Shown: in pieces, positions 54,046-63,832 of the stretch | Position numbering within the stretch: the stretch's first letter is position 1 | Layout: each line of letters opens with the position of its first letter | Assembly (NCBI RefSeq): GCF_000703005.1 | Contig: NZ_JNLH01000001.1 | Coordinates: forward strand, 2,101,001-2,165,000 | DNA: 64,000 nucleotides | From: Pseudobutyrivibrio ruminis HUN009 | GTDB lineage: Bacteria > Bacillota > Clostridia > Lachnospirales > Lachnospiraceae | Direction: 5' to 3' | Made by a program: the position numbers and the translations under genes | The notes under the pieces: model-generated | The model's input: only the letters and a program-made list of their open reading frames with translations | Database searches by the model: none | Told to the model about the DNA's origin: nothing

Positions 54046-55059
54046 TCACATTACATTTTCTGGAATTGGCATGTGAAAATGTTCGTATGCTTCTTTTGTT
54101 GCAACTCGTCCCTTTGGAGTACGAATAATTAGGCCATTTTGAAGCAAATATGGCTCGTAAACATCCTCGATTGTGCCTGAATCCTCTCCTACTGTAGCAG
54201 CAAGATTATCAAGACCTACTGGTCCTCCATTAAAACGCTCAATAATGGCAAGCAAAATGTTTCTATCGTTATTATCCAATCCTAAAGTGTCAACCTCTAA
54301 AGAATCTAGTGTGGCGGCAGCTACATCCTTTGTGATAACACCATCAAATTTTACCTCAGCGTAATCCCTCACTCGTTTCAAGTATCTGTTGGCCAAACGT
54401 GGGGTTCCTCTTGATCTAAGAGCAATTTGGTATGCACCCTCATAATCAATAGGAGCATCAAGCTTTCCTGCAGAAGCTGTAACGATTGTAGACAATTCCT
54501 CAGGAGTGTAATAATCCATATGGCCGATTATTCCGAATCTATCACGAAGTGGAGCGGACAAAAGACCAGGTCTTGTTGTGGCTCCTATTAAAGTGAAACG
54601 TGGTAATTTTGTATGAATTGAACGGGCTGTAGTATCCTTGCCCATAACAATATCTACAGCAAAATCTTCCATTGCGGAATATAAAGTCTCTTCTACTGGC
54701 TTTGAAAGACGATGAATTTCATCGATAAATAATACATCGCCATCTTTTAAAGTCATAAGAACTGCTACTATCTCACCCGGTATAGTAATTGCCGGGCCGG
54801 ATGTAACCTTGATATTTGAATTCATCTCTGAAGCTACAATCCCTGCAAGAGTGGTTTTTCCAAGGCCAGGAGGTCCATATAAAAGTACATGATCCAGTGC
54901 CTCACCACGCTTTTTTGCAGCCTCGATATATATTTGCATGTTCTCTTTGACTTTATTCTGACCAATGTAGCCATCAAAGCTCTTTGGTCTAAGAGCATTG
55001 TCTGTAACTAAATCTTCGTGAGATGCAATTGTAGATGTTATTTGTTTGTTTGAAAGCAT
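54046..55059 (-). CDS. ruvB: Holliday junction helicase RuvB
   Basis: The 337-residue AAA+ motor has [13 protein letters not shown], Walker [12 protein letters not shown], Walker [10 protein letters not shown], and [18 protein letters not shown]. It drives branch migration with RuvA. 12 bp after ruvA. Full length. Confidence 0.98.
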   Translation of the reverse strand: MLSNKQITSTIASHEDLVTDNALRPKSFDGYIGQNKVKENMQIYIEAAKKRGEALDHVLLYGPPGLGKTTLAGIVASEMNSNIKVTSGPAITIPGEIVAVLMTLKDGDVLFIDEIHRLSKPVEETLYSAMEDFAVDIVMGKDTTARSIHTKLPRFTLIGATTRPGLLSAPLRDRFGIIGHMDYYTPEELSTIVTASAGKLDAPIDYEGAYQIALRSRGTPRLANRYLKRVRDYAEVKFDGVITKDVAAATLDSLEVDTLGLDNNDRNILLAIIERFNGGPVGLDNLAATVGEDSGTIEDVYEPYLLQNGLIIRTPKGRVATKEAYEHFHMPIPENVM

Positions 55060-55071
55060 ATATTCTCACCC

Positions 55072-55680
55072 TTAAATAAATGACATTTGTTTCAATGTAT
55101 CTGAAAGTAATTGCTCTGTGGTTGTAGAGTCTGTTATTGTCATCTTATCTAAAGCTCTAGCAGCGTTGCTTGGTGAATAGCCAAGTGCTACAAGTGCTTC
55201 TAATACTTCTTCTTTTACGGTTGAAGTAGTGGCAATATTAGTCTGGCCAGCCGAAAGCTTACCTTCGAACGCATCAACAATATCAACTTTATCTTTTAAA
55301 TCGATTATTGCTCGTTCTGCTGTTTTCTTTCCTACTCCAGGAACTTTAGCAAAGGCCTTTGAATCGCCACCTGCCACAGCAAAACGAATGTCTGAAACGG
55401 TCATGGAACTAAGGATCGCTAGTGCCCCCTTAGGCCCAATTCCGCTGACAGAAAGAAGAAGCTCAAACATCTTAAGCTCCTCCTTGTCATAGAATCCATA
55501 TAAAGTAAGAGAATCCTCTTTTGGAATCAGCTTGGTGTTAAGCTTAATTTCTGAACCAATGGCAGGAAGACTGCCAATGGTATTCATTGAAGAATTAACA
55601 CCATAACCTATTCCATTATTGTCAACGATAATGACGTTACCATCAATATCAGTAAGTGTGCCTCGAATGAATGCTATCAT
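55072..55680 (-). CDS. ruvA: Holliday junction DNA-binding protein RuvA
   Basis: The 202-residue protein has domain I (IAFIRGTLTDIDGNVIIVDNNGIGY), the HhH motifs (VSGIGPKGALAILS and VPGVGKKTAERAIIDLKD), and domain III (VKEEVLEALVALGYSPSNA). It holds the four-way junction for RuvB. ATG overlaps the miaB stop by 4 bp. Confidence 0.97.
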   Translation of the reverse strand: MIAFIRGTLTDIDGNVIIVDNNGIGYGVNSSMNTIGSLPAIGSEIKLNTKLIPKEDSLTLYGFYDKEELKMFELLLSVSGIGPKGALAILSSMTVSDIRFAVAGGDSKAFAKVPGVGKKTAERAIIDLKDKVDIVDAFEGKLSAGQTNIATTSTVKEEVLEALVALGYSPSNAARALDKMTITDSTTTEQLLSDTLKQMSFI

Positions 55681-57107
55681 ATTTTCTCCCCAATAAAATA
55701 AAATCCTTTACAACAGTTTAACTTAACCTCAACGATTTTTCCAATCAAAGATGCATCTCCTGGGAAATGTACTGTTGTATTGTTTTCAAGCTTGCCTGAT
55801 ACCAATGAAGAATCCTGCTCATTTACTTCTTCAACAAGTACTTTTTGAACTGTTCCTTCAAGTGATTTTACTTTTTCGTGTCCATGTTTTTGTACTAAAG
55901 CAAGCAATCTATCGAATCTGTCCTTGATTACGTCTTCTGGAACCTGATTATCCATTGTAGCGGCTGGAGTTCCAGTACGCTTTGAATAGATAAATGTAAA
56001 TGCACTATCATAATGAACTTTATCTACTACGTCCATTGTCTCAAGGAAATCTTCTTCTGTCTCGCCAGGGAAGCCAACAATAATATCCGTAGTAATAGCT
56101 ACATCAGGAATGCGAGCTCTAAGCTTTTCTACTAAGCCAAGATAATGCTCCTTTGTATAGCGTCTGTTCATTTTCTTAAGAATTTCACTGCTTCCTGACT
56201 GAAGAGGCAAATGCATGTGCTTACATACCTTTGGAAGTGTAGCCATTGCCTCAATAAGGTCGTCTGAAAGATCCTTTGGATGAGGAGTCATGAAACGAAT
56301 TCTCTCAAGACCTTCGATATCATTTACCATCTTAAGAAGCTCTGCAAATGTCACCTTTTCTTCAAGACCTACTCCGTATGAGTTAACATTCTGGCCAAGA
56401 AGCATAATTTCAACAACGCCATCAGCAACTAATGCCTTAATTTCGTTTACGATATCCTCTGGCTTTCTTGAACGCTCTCTTCCTCTAACATAAGGCACGA
56501 TACAATATGTACAGAAATTATTACATCCGAAGCTGATATTTACACCAGATTTGAATGGGTATTTTCTAGAAATTGGAAGGTTCTCTACGATTTTATCTGT
56601 GTCCTTCCAGATATCAATAATCATACCTTTTTTATTAAGTAACGCTGTTGTAAATAACTCCGCAAACTTGTAAAGGTTGTGTGTTCCGAAAATTAAATCT
56701 ACAAATTTGTAGTTGTTTTGTAAATGCTCGATAACAGTAGGCTCCTGCATCATACAACCACAGAGACCAATCATCATATTTTTATTCTTTTTCTTGTAAC
56801 CGTGAAGAATGCCAAGATGACCATACACCTTGTTATTTGCATTTTCTCTAACAGTACATGTATTGTAAATTACAAAATCAGCATTCTCATCTGTTGTTTC
56901 TTCATAACCAATTTCTTTAAGAACACCAAGAAGCTTCTCAGAATCTCTCGCGTTCATCTGGCAACCAAATGTAACTACGCAGCAAGTAAGCTTTCTTCCT
57001 AGCTCTGCTTCTCTTTCAGCTACAATTTTTGCAGCTTCCTTAATGAAATAATATTGACGTTCTGGCTCCTCTGTTGGAGCATTGTTTAATAAATCTGTAA
57101 TACTCAT
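55677..57107 (-). CDS. miaB: MiaB, tRNA-2-methylthio-N6-dimethylallyladenosine synthase
   Basis: The 476-residue enzyme has the N-terminal cysteine domain (VVTFGCQMNARDSEK, NTCTVRENANNK, GLCGCMMQEP), the radical SAM cluster FGCNNFCTYCIVPYVRGRERSR, and a TRAM domain. The ERSR and CQMN motifs are MiaB features, separating it from RimO above. It adds methylthio to i6A37. Confidence 0.97.
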   Translation of the reverse strand: MSITDLLNNAPTEEPERQYYFIKEAAKIVAEREAELGRKLTCCVVTFGCQMNARDSEKLLGVLKEIGYEETTDENADFVIYNTCTVRENANNKVYGHLGILHGYKKKNKNMMIGLCGCMMQEPTVIEHLQNNYKFVDLIFGTHNLYKFAELFTTALLNKKGMIIDIWKDTDKIVENLPISRKYPFKSGVNISFGCNNFCTYCIVPYVRGRERSRKPEDIVNEIKALVADGVVEIMLLGQNVNSYGVGLEEKVTFAELLKMVNDIEGLERIRFMTPHPKDLSDDLIEAMATLPKVCKHMHLPLQSGSSEILKKMNRRYTKEHYLGLVEKLRARIPDVAITTDIIVGFPGETEEDFLETMDVVDKVHYDSAFTFIYSKRTGTPAATMDNQVPEDVIKDRFDRLLALVQKHGHEKVKSLEGTVQKVLVEEVNEQDSSLVSGKLENNTTVHFPGDASLIGKIVEVKLNCCKGFYFIGEKI

Positions 57108-57119
57108 TTTAATTCCTAA

Positions 57120-58364
57120 CTATTTTCTAATTTGTCCGTTACCACGGATTGTATATTTATAACTTGTTAATGCTAAAAGTCCCATAGGGCCTCTCGCATG
57201 AAGTTTTTGAGTGCTAATTCCTATTTCTGCTCCAAATCCAAATTCAAATCCATCTGTAAATCTAGTAGAAGCATTAACATATACACAGGATGCATCAATG
57301 CCATCTAAAAATGCGTTAGCATTTGCTTCGTCATTGGTAATAATCGATTCAGAATGTCCTGTGTTGTATTTATTAATGTGTTCAATAGCTTCTTCAACAG
57401 AGGAAACAGTCTTGACAGAAATAATATAATCTAAATATTCTTTACCAAAATCTTCTTCTGTTGCATCAAGTGAGCCCTCAAGATACTGCTTTGAGGCTGC
57501 ATCAGCAAAAATTTTCACACCATGTTCTTTAAGCTTTTCATTTAATGCAGTAAGTAGCTTGGCTGCTATATCTTTATGTATAACAAGAGATTCACAGGCG
57601 TTACATACGCCTATTCTCTGTGTTTTGGCATTTTCAATAACAGATATAGCCATGTCGATATCGGCATCATAATCAACGTAGATATGACAGTTTCCAGAGC
57701 CTGTTTCAATTACAGGAACAGAAGCATTTTCTACAACTGATTTAATTAAGCCTGCTCCGCCACGAGGAATAAGAACATCTACATATCCATTCATGCGCAT
57801 AAGCTGGTTGGTAGACTCTCTTGTAGTATCTTCGATTAATGTAATAGCATCAACTGGAAGATTTTCCTTCTCAAGAGTGTCCCTGATAATCTTTACGATA
57901 GCCTTGTTTGATTCAAGAGCATCAGAGCCGCCTTTTAATATAGTTGCATTGCCAGTTTTAAAACAAAGACCAAATACGTCTGCAGTAACATTTGGTCGTG
58001 CCTCGTAAATGACACCAACAACACCAATTGGAACAAGTCTTTTTGCTATATGAAGCCCGTTAGGTCTATCCCATTCTTCGGTGATTTTTCCGATTGGATC
58101 CTCAAGCTCTACAACCTGACGCAATCCCTCTGCCATTCCACTAATTCGAGATTCATCTAACTTTAATCGATCTAATAATCCCTGAGATAATCCCTTTTTC
58201 TCACCGTTAGCCATATCGATTTGATTAGCACTAATAATATCTGCACTATTATTAACAAGGGCATCAGCAACCGCTAATATCCCTTTGTTTTTTGCCTCGG
58301 TAGATAATAAAGCTACTTTATACTTTGCTGCCTTTGCTTTTGTTGCCTGCTCAATTAATGTCAT
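57120..58364 (-). CDS. proA: Gamma-glutamyl phosphate reductase
   Basis: The 414-residue enzyme performs the second step of proline synthesis. It has EARPNVTADVFGLCFKTGNATILKGG, PRGGAGLIKSV, GNCHIYVD, and the catalytic cysteine in IGVCNACESLV. It overlaps the folate cycloligase gene by 4 bp. proB lies two genes further, so the proline genes are not adjacent. Confidence 0.97.
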   Translation of the reverse strand: MTLIEQATKAKAAKYKVALLSTEAKNKGILAVADALVNNSADIISANQIDMANGEKKGLSQGLLDRLKLDESRISGMAEGLRQVVELEDPIGKITEEWDRPNGLHIAKRLVPIGVVGVIYEARPNVTADVFGLCFKTGNATILKGGSDALESNKAIVKIIRDTLEKENLPVDAITLIEDTTRESTNQLMRMNGYVDVLIPRGGAGLIKSVVENASVPVIETGSGNCHIYVDYDADIDMAISVIENAKTQRIGVCNACESLVIHKDIAAKLLTALNEKLKEHGVKIFADAASKQYLEGSLDATEEDFGKEYLDYIISVKTVSSVEEAIEHINKYNTGHSESIITNDEANANAFLDGIDASCVYVNASTRFTDGFEFGFGAEIGISTQKLHARGPMGLLALTSYKYTIRGNGQIRK

Positions 58365-58954
58365 GATCTACTTCCTTTCAAAACCAAGTTTTCAGTAACA
58401 ATATAATCCATCGGTATATCATGGGATTCGATTTGAATAGTCTCCGCCAGCTGCTTTGAAAAGCAAGGCGCAATGCTTGTTATTTCTGGATGCTTTTCGA
58501 AAAATCTATCATAAAAGCCGCCTCCATAACCAATTCTATTAAGCTTTTTATCGAATATCAACCCTGGGGTTATAGAAATAATTGACTGATTGAAATCAGT
58601 AAGTAAATTTATGTCAGATTTCGGTTCCATAATATTGTATGAACCAATAGAAAAATCCATTTCTAAATCGACTATTTCATAGAAATACAACTGATGATTC
58701 TTTTTATCACATTTTGGGAAATATAGATGCTTTCCCTGCTGTAATAAAATGGAATATAACTGTTTTAAATCAACTTCGCTTCCAAATGGATAATAGCATA
58801 AAAAAATATTAGCTCCTTTAAAATCAGATTCTAAAAGAGCCAAAACATTTTTACTAATAAGGGATGACAGTCGATTTCTTTCTGAAATTGAAATACCATC
58901 TCTAATGCATTTATAAGTTAATCTAATATCATTATTAGTTTGACTTACTTCCAT
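58361..58954 (-). CDS. 5-formyltetrahydrofolate cyclo-ligase
   Basis: The 197-residue enzyme converts 5-formyl-THF to methenyl-THF. It has FLCYYPFGSEVDLKQL and the family end: LIFDKKLNRIGYGGGFYDRFF (ATP-binding GYGGGFYDR). Start is ATG 58954 with only a weak ribosome site; TTG 58966 is an alternative. It overlaps the DUF896 gene and proA. Confidence 0.9.
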   Translation of the reverse strand: MEVSQTNNDIRLTYKCIRDGISISERNRLSSLISKNVLALLESDFKGANIFLCYYPFGSEVDLKQLYSILLQQGKHLYFPKCDKKNHQLYFYEIVDLEMDFSIGSYNIMEPKSDINLLTDFNQSIISITPGLIFDKKLNRIGYGGGFYDRFFEKHPEITSIAPCFSKQLAETIQIESHDIPMDYIVTENLVLKGSRS

Positions 58955-59156
58955 ATTTTTCGCCAAGGTTTTCTACCTTACCATTTTCATCTACTATATC
59001 AATATTGTTAAGCTGGGTTCTGATGTTGCCTCTGATTGCATCAATATATGCTCTTCTAAGCTTAGCCTGCTCTGCTTTTTCTGCATCAGTAAGACCTTCA
59101 CCTTTCTGCTTATGGTAAAGTTCATTAATTCTTGCGATATCTTTCTCTGTAATCAT
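58935..59156 (-). CDS. DUF896 family protein (YnzC-like)
   Basis: The 73-residue protein is DUF896: ITEKDIARINELYHKQKGEGLTDAEKAEQAKLRRAYIDAIRGNIRTQL in pattern. YnzC of Bacillus is SOS-linked and forms a helical bundle; the role is unknown. It lies between proB (2 bp) and the cycloligase gene. Confidence 0.9.
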   Translation of the reverse strand: MITEKDIARINELYHKQKGEGLTDAEKAEQAKLRRAYIDAIRGNIRTQLNNIDIVDENGKVENLGEKYGSKSN

Positions 59157-59158
59157 AA

Positions 59159-59992
59159 TTAATCCTCTAATAAATCTAATACATGAACATCATCTCTTTT
59201 ATTTGCAGTAAAGAGTGTGCCCTTGTCTTTGTTTTCGAAAATACGATGAATATTTCCTATGTGTGCGCCGTTTGTAATAACCATATCTGCACCAGAATAT
59301 GTAGCAATTTGAGCTGCTCTAAGTTTTGCAGTCATTCCTCCCGTACCGACATTTGATGTACTGTCAGAAGAAGCCATTTCAAAGACAGAATCAATATCCT
59401 TTACAACTGGCACAAACTCAGCATTAGGGTTAGTGTTTGGGTTGTCAGTATAAAGACCATCAATATCCGATAAAAGAATAAGCGCATCAGCTTTTACAAG
59501 TGCTGCAACAATAGCTGATAATGAATCATTATCACCAAACTGAATTTCATGGGTTGCAACAGTATCATTTTCGTTTACGACAGGAATAACTCCAAGATTA
59601 AATAACTGTTCAAATGTATTACGAGCATTTTCTCTGGATTCTGGATCAGTCATTGTTTTCTTGGTCATAAGAATCTGGCCGGCTCTTTGATTGTACTCAG
59701 AAAAAAGCTTTTGATAAACCGACATAAGATAAGCTTGCCCAATAGATGCACAGGCCTGCTTTGTAGCCAAATCTGAAGGACGTTCCTTTAAACCGATTGC
59801 ATATCGACCAACTGCGATTGCACCTGAAGACACAAGACATACATCCTTGCCTTGAGCACGCAAATCACAAAGCTGACGCACTAAACGCTCCAACTTTGTG
59901 TAATCGATATTTCCAGTTGCATCATGGGTTATGGTTGACGAGCCGACCTTAACAATAACTCTCTTCTTTTTTGTAAAATCTACACCGTACAT
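59159..59992 (-). CDS. proB: Glutamate 5-kinase without PUA domain
   Basis: The start is ATG 59992 after GGGGAAG; longer frames run into the EAL gene. The 277-residue enzyme makes gamma-glutamyl phosphate, first step of proline synthesis. It has KVGSSTITHDATG, VSSGAIAVGRYAIGL, VVNENDTVATHEIQFGDND, and GGMTAKLRAAQIAT. It lacks the C-terminal PUA domain of E. coli ProB (367 residues), common in Firmicutes. Confidence 0.95.
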   Translation of the reverse strand: MYGVDFTKKKRVIVKVGSSTITHDATGNIDYTKLERLVRQLCDLRAQGKDVCLVSSGAIAVGRYAIGLKERPSDLATKQACASIGQAYLMSVYQKLFSEYNQRAGQILMTKKTMTDPESRENARNTFEQLFNLGVIPVVNENDTVATHEIQFGDNDSLSAIVAALVKADALILLSDIDGLYTDNPNTNPNAEFVPVVKDIDSVFEMASSDSTSNVGTGGMTAKLRAAQIATYSGADMVITNGAHIGNIHRIFENKDKGTLFTANKRDDVHVLDLLED

Positions 59993-60029
59993 ATTCTTCC
60001 CCCGAAATATTATCCGGTACATAATAACA

Positions 60030-61940
60030 CTATTTTCGCAGATATTCAATAAATTGGGACTTTGGCATTGGTTTTGCAAAATAGAACCCCTGAAGATAAT
60101 CCACATTAAGTTTCTTTAACATATTAAGATGTTTTTCAGATTCAACACCTTCTATTAAAACCTTGCAATCTAAATCATGAATCATCTTTACGGTGTTCTC
60201 TAATATAACTTTTCCACGCTTGTCATTCTCCGCATTCCATAAAATGGTCTTATCAATTTTTACAACGTCAAAATCTAGAGAGAAAATACCCTCCATATTA
60301 GAATAGCCGGTTCCATAATCATCCATCGATATTGAAAATCCTGCAGCTTTCAAGTTGTGAGCAACGATAGAAAGAACATCATAATCCTCTGCTCCTACTG
60401 TTTCAGTAATTTCAAAGTTAATCATAGAATGATCTATTCCATACTCATCAACAATTCCTTTAATGTGCTCAAAGAATCCAGGACTAAGACATTGAATAAC
60501 CGATAGATTTACATTAATGCAATCAATATTATCCTTTGGTTCGATGTCGTATTTAATAAAACGGCATACTTCACGAAGCACAAAGTCATCCATGTGTTCA
60601 ACTAAACCGATTTGTTCTGCAATTGGAATAAATTCCTCTGGAGAAATATATCCGATTGTATTGTCCTGCATTCTGAGAAGCGCTTCAGCTCCATGAATTC
60701 TATAGTCATCTAGATAAACTGTTGGTTGGTAGTAAACTTCAAGATTATCATTAATAATATTTCTTTTAATAGCCTGCTCAATTTCGGATCTACGTAAAAT
60801 CCAATCCATAATATTTTCTGCAGCAATTGTGGAAGGAATGATAGAGTCCGAAATGTACATAATATCATCTACAGAGCATAATTCATTGGATGTATCAGCC
60901 TTTAAAACGATAGCATTTAGTTTTATAGATGCTTCTGCTATATTCCAAACGTTGTTAAAGCGATTTGTAATAGCGTTTGTCAAGTTGTCTATATGCTTGC
61001 AGTCGCTTTTATCGCAAACAATAATGAAAGTCTCTTTAATTGGATGATAAATTTTATACCTAGGGACAAGTGTTTTTAAAAACTCCGCACATTCAGTTGT
61101 CAGCAAATCATAATTAGATGAACGAGTAATTCTTTCGAGAGTTTTGGCATTCAATATTTTAATAAATATAATGGTTGCCTTTTCATTCATAGTAAGAATG
61201 TTATTTAAATCCGCTTGCAGAGCCAGTCTATTGTAAATATGAGTGTCTGCATCTATTCTATTATCTTCACTTTCTATCGCAAGCATAACACCCATTAGAG
61301 CTAAGGCTTCTGCCAACAATTCGAATTTAATATCAATGAATTTGTATTGAATATACACGCCTGCAAAGGTAATAAAAAAGAAATATATTAAAGCTATACT
61401 CTTTCTTTTTGTAACAGCCTTCCAGGCAAATAAAATTTCAAAAATAGAAAGAATGAAATAAAAAATTGCTGCCCAATAAATAACCAGCTCGGCATTGTTT
61501 CTATGGAATACTAAATTTTCATCGTAATAGAATACCCAATTAAATACAGGATTTAATATAGCTAGAAACTCTGTAATAAAAAAAGGAACCTGTAAAAGTA
61601 TTCCTCTGGCAAATTCTCTTCTGCGGTTTTTTCCAGTTACGCTACATACATAGTTATAAAGTGCTGGGCAAAGAGCTGTATGCAAAATGAAATAGGAATT
61701 TTGTGACGCCAATAGCATAAAATGGCTATAATCGGATTCATTTCCGATAATTTCAAAAACAGCTGTAGAAATCTCTGAGATTGAATTAAGTGTAATAATT
61801 AAAAGTAAAAATAAAAACCATCTATTTTGTGCTTTATCAGTTCTTTTCTGTAAAAGAGTAAATAATAAAATCGAAATTGAAATTGCTAATGCTGCCGCAT
61901 AAAACGCTATGTGAAATTGATTTCTAATAAATATCATCAA
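60030..61940 (-). CDS. EAL-domain cyclic di-GMP phosphodiesterase with degenerate GGDEF
   Basis: The 636-residue protein has about seven to eight membrane segments (1-220), a degenerate GGDEF-like domain (about 235-380; no GGDEF motif where SPRYKIYHPIKE sits), and an EAL domain (about 390-636) with YYQPTVYLDDYRIHGAEALLRM, NVNLSVIQCL, NFEITET, DDYGTGYSNM and KIDKTIL, the usual metal and catalytic set. It should hydrolyse cyclic di-GMP, opposing the two cyclases in this window. It lies 37 bp before proB. The GGAGG start site is strong. Confidence 0.92.
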   Translation of the reverse strand: MMIFIRNQFHIAFYAAALAISISILLFTLLQKRTDKAQNRWFLFLLLIITLNSISEISTAVFEIIGNESDYSHFMLLASQNSYFILHTALCPALYNYVCSVTGKNRRREFARGILLQVPFFITEFLAILNPVFNWVFYYDENLVFHRNNAELVIYWAAIFYFILSIFEILFAWKAVTKRKSIALIYFFFITFAGVYIQYKFIDIKFELLAEALALMGVMLAIESEDNRIDADTHIYNRLALQADLNNILTMNEKATIIFIKILNAKTLERITRSSNYDLLTTECAEFLKTLVPRYKIYHPIKETFIIVCDKSDCKHIDNLTNAITNRFNNVWNIAEASIKLNAIVLKADTSNELCSVDDIMYISDSIIPSTIAAENIMDWILRRSEIEQAIKRNIINDNLEVYYQPTVYLDDYRIHGAEALLRMQDNTIGYISPEEFIPIAEQIGLVEHMDDFVLREVCRFIKYDIEPKDNIDCINVNLSVIQCLSPGFFEHIKGIVDEYGIDHSMINFEITETVGAEDYDVLSIVAHNLKAAGFSISMDDYGTGYSNMEGIFSLDFDVVKIDKTILWNAENDKRGKVILENTVKMIHDLDCKVLIEGVESEKHLNMLKKLNVDYLQGFYFAKPMPKSQFIEYLRK

Positions 61941-62013
61941 ATTCCTCCGGTAGAAATAATTAAAAAAGCAAAGATAATTTTAACAAATATTTATTCGTTT
62001 GTTAACAAAAAAA

Positions 62014-62039
62014 ATGCTCCCCGTAAAAACGAGGAGCAT
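62014..62039 (-). terminator. Terminator after the FAD reductase gene
   Basis: atgctcc (62014-62020) pairs with ggagcat (62033-62039), with inner ccg/cg; on the minus strand TTTTTTTTG follows. It lies 15 bp after the stop. Confidence 0.9.
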
Positions 62040-62053
62040 GATAAAGAATTTAT

Positions 62054-63823
62054 TTATTTCTCGATGTATTCAATTGCACTTTCAGCTGCGATTCTACCAT
62101 AAACAACGATATCAGCAACAGCATTACCGCCAAGACGGTTAGCACCGTGGATACCACCAGTAACCTCACCGCAAGCATATAGGCCTTCGATTGGATTGCC
62201 GTCAGTATCAATTACCTCTGCAGAAGTGTTAATCTTAACACCACCCATACAGTGATGGATACCAGGTCCAACATTTACTGCATAGTAAGGACCAGAAGAA
62301 AGATCTGTCTTTACAGCGCCGATTTCACGACCGAAGTCTTCATCAACACCAGATGCAACATAGCCAGACCATGTTGCTACTGTCTCTTTTAAAGCTTCTG
62401 TTGCATCAGCATCAAATTCCATAGCCTTTGCAAGATCATCAAGAGTCTCACCATTTACAAGGTAACCACCCTTTTCAAGCTTAGAAATAACAGCAGAACC
62501 CTCGTACATATCCTGGTTTACGATAAGCCATACATTACCTGTAGGCTGCTCGATTTCTGCAGCAGATACTTCATCACGAGTACCTGTCTCGTTGAAGAAT
62601 CTGTGACCTTCTTTGTTTACAAGGATAGCGCCATCACCACGAAGTGCCTCACCAACTAATGTACCATCTGTAGGAACTACTGTAGGATGAAGCTGAATCT
62701 GATCAAGATCAACAAAATCAGCATTAAGATCTCCTAAGAAATCAATAGCATCACCACTTGCTGTAGTAACGTTTGTAGAAATGTATCCTTCTAAGTCAGG
62801 ACGATATTCTGTAACCTTATCCATGTTACCACCGAAACCACCTGTAGCTACAATTACAGCATCAGCATGAATTGTAACATTGTTTCCAGATGAGCCTGTA
62901 GCCTTAACGCCTGCAGCCTTACCATCTTCCATAATGATTTCTGTAGCAGCTGTGTTTGTATGTACTTCGATTCCAAGCTCATCCATTCTTGCAGAAAGCT
63001 TATCTACAAGGTAAGAACCTACTGGAATGATGTTTCCGTCAGCATCTACTGGTCTATGTGTACGGTTAGCACTTAAACCACCCATGGTAGCAAGAGGTCC
63101 GTTTAATTCGATACCCTCTGAATCAAGCCAATCAATTGCACCTGATGTATTTTCAGCTAATACCTTTACAAGCTCAGGATCGTTCATGTTCTTACCACTT
63201 GCCATTGTATCATCGATAAATGACTGAACAGAATCCTCAACGCCCTGCTCTTCTTCGTAATGTGTCTCTGCAGCGTTCATACCAGAACTTGCACGAGCAG
63301 TATTACCACCAAGAATTGAGTTTTTCTCAAGAAGGATAACTGACTTTCCTTCCTCTGCAGCACTGATAGCAGCTGTCATACCAGCTCCACCACCACCGAT
63401 AACTACGATATCAGCAGTTCCTTCGTAATCCTCAGCAACTGTCTTTGAACCGTTAGAACCATCAGCAACAACACCAGCTTCATTAAGAGCTGCATTTACA
63501 GCCTCAAGGAAACCTGTAGAACTGTATGTAGCACCAGCGATAACGTCTACATTACTGTTCTGCTCTTCGATAATTTGAGTCTTTAAGTTGCTCAATGCTA
63601 CACCACCTACTGAAGGTGTTTCATCAGGAGCATCATAAGTAATGTCTGTGATAGTATCACCATCAACAAATACTGTAACTTCGATGTTACCTCCAAAGCC
63701 TTGTGCATTAGCAACATAAGACTTACCAGAAGCTCCCTTCTTTACGAGTGGAGCTAAACCACAGAATAATGCAAGTAATATACAGATTGTTACACCTAAA
63801 ATTTTCTTTGTACTATTACGCAT
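62054..63823 (-). CDS. Extracytoplasmic FMN/FAD reductase, fumarate/urocanate reductase family
   Basis: The 589-residue protein has an N-terminal membrane or signal segment (about 8-30), an FMN-binding domain (about 40-118) with AGATYSSTG, the site where ApbE attaches FMN covalently, and a flavoprotein domain (about 135-589) with the FAD fold VVIGGGGAGMTAAISAAEEG, HRPVDAD, DEVSAAEIEQPTG and GACGEVTGG-like CGEVTGGIHGANRLGGNA. Family members reduce fumarate, urocanate, cinnamates or other activated alkenes outside the cell. The true substrate is not shown. It lies 10 bp after an RnfB-like gene, suggesting electron delivery from the Rnf complex. Confidence 0.87.
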   Translation of the reverse strand: MRNSTKKILGVTICILLALFCGLAPLVKKGASGKSYVANAQGFGGNIEVTVFVDGDTITDITYDAPDETPSVGGVALSNLKTQIIEEQNSNVDVIAGATYSSTGFLEAVNAALNEAGVVADGSNGSKTVAEDYEGTADIVVIGGGGAGMTAAISAAEEGKSVILLEKNSILGGNTARASSGMNAAETHYEEEQGVEDSVQSFIDDTMASGKNMNDPELVKVLAENTSGAIDWLDSEGIELNGPLATMGGLSANRTHRPVDADGNIIPVGSYLVDKLSARMDELGIEVHTNTAATEIIMEDGKAAGVKATGSSGNNVTIHADAVIVATGGFGGNMDKVTEYRPDLEGYISTNVTTASGDAIDFLGDLNADFVDLDQIQLHPTVVPTDGTLVGEALRGDGAILVNKEGHRFFNETGTRDEVSAAEIEQPTGNVWLIVNQDMYEGSAVISKLEKGGYLVNGETLDDLAKAMEFDADATEALKETVATWSGYVASGVDEDFGREIGAVKTDLSSGPYYAVNVGPGIHHCMGGVKINTSAEVIDTDGNPIEGLYACGEVTGGIHGANRLGGNAVADIVVYGRIAAESAIEYIEK

Positions 63824-63832
63824 ATTTCCTCC

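Noticed and set aside
55677..57107. RimO as identity of this methylthiotransferase
   Set aside because: CQMN and GRERSR motifs fit MiaB; the true RimO is at 39016-40344.
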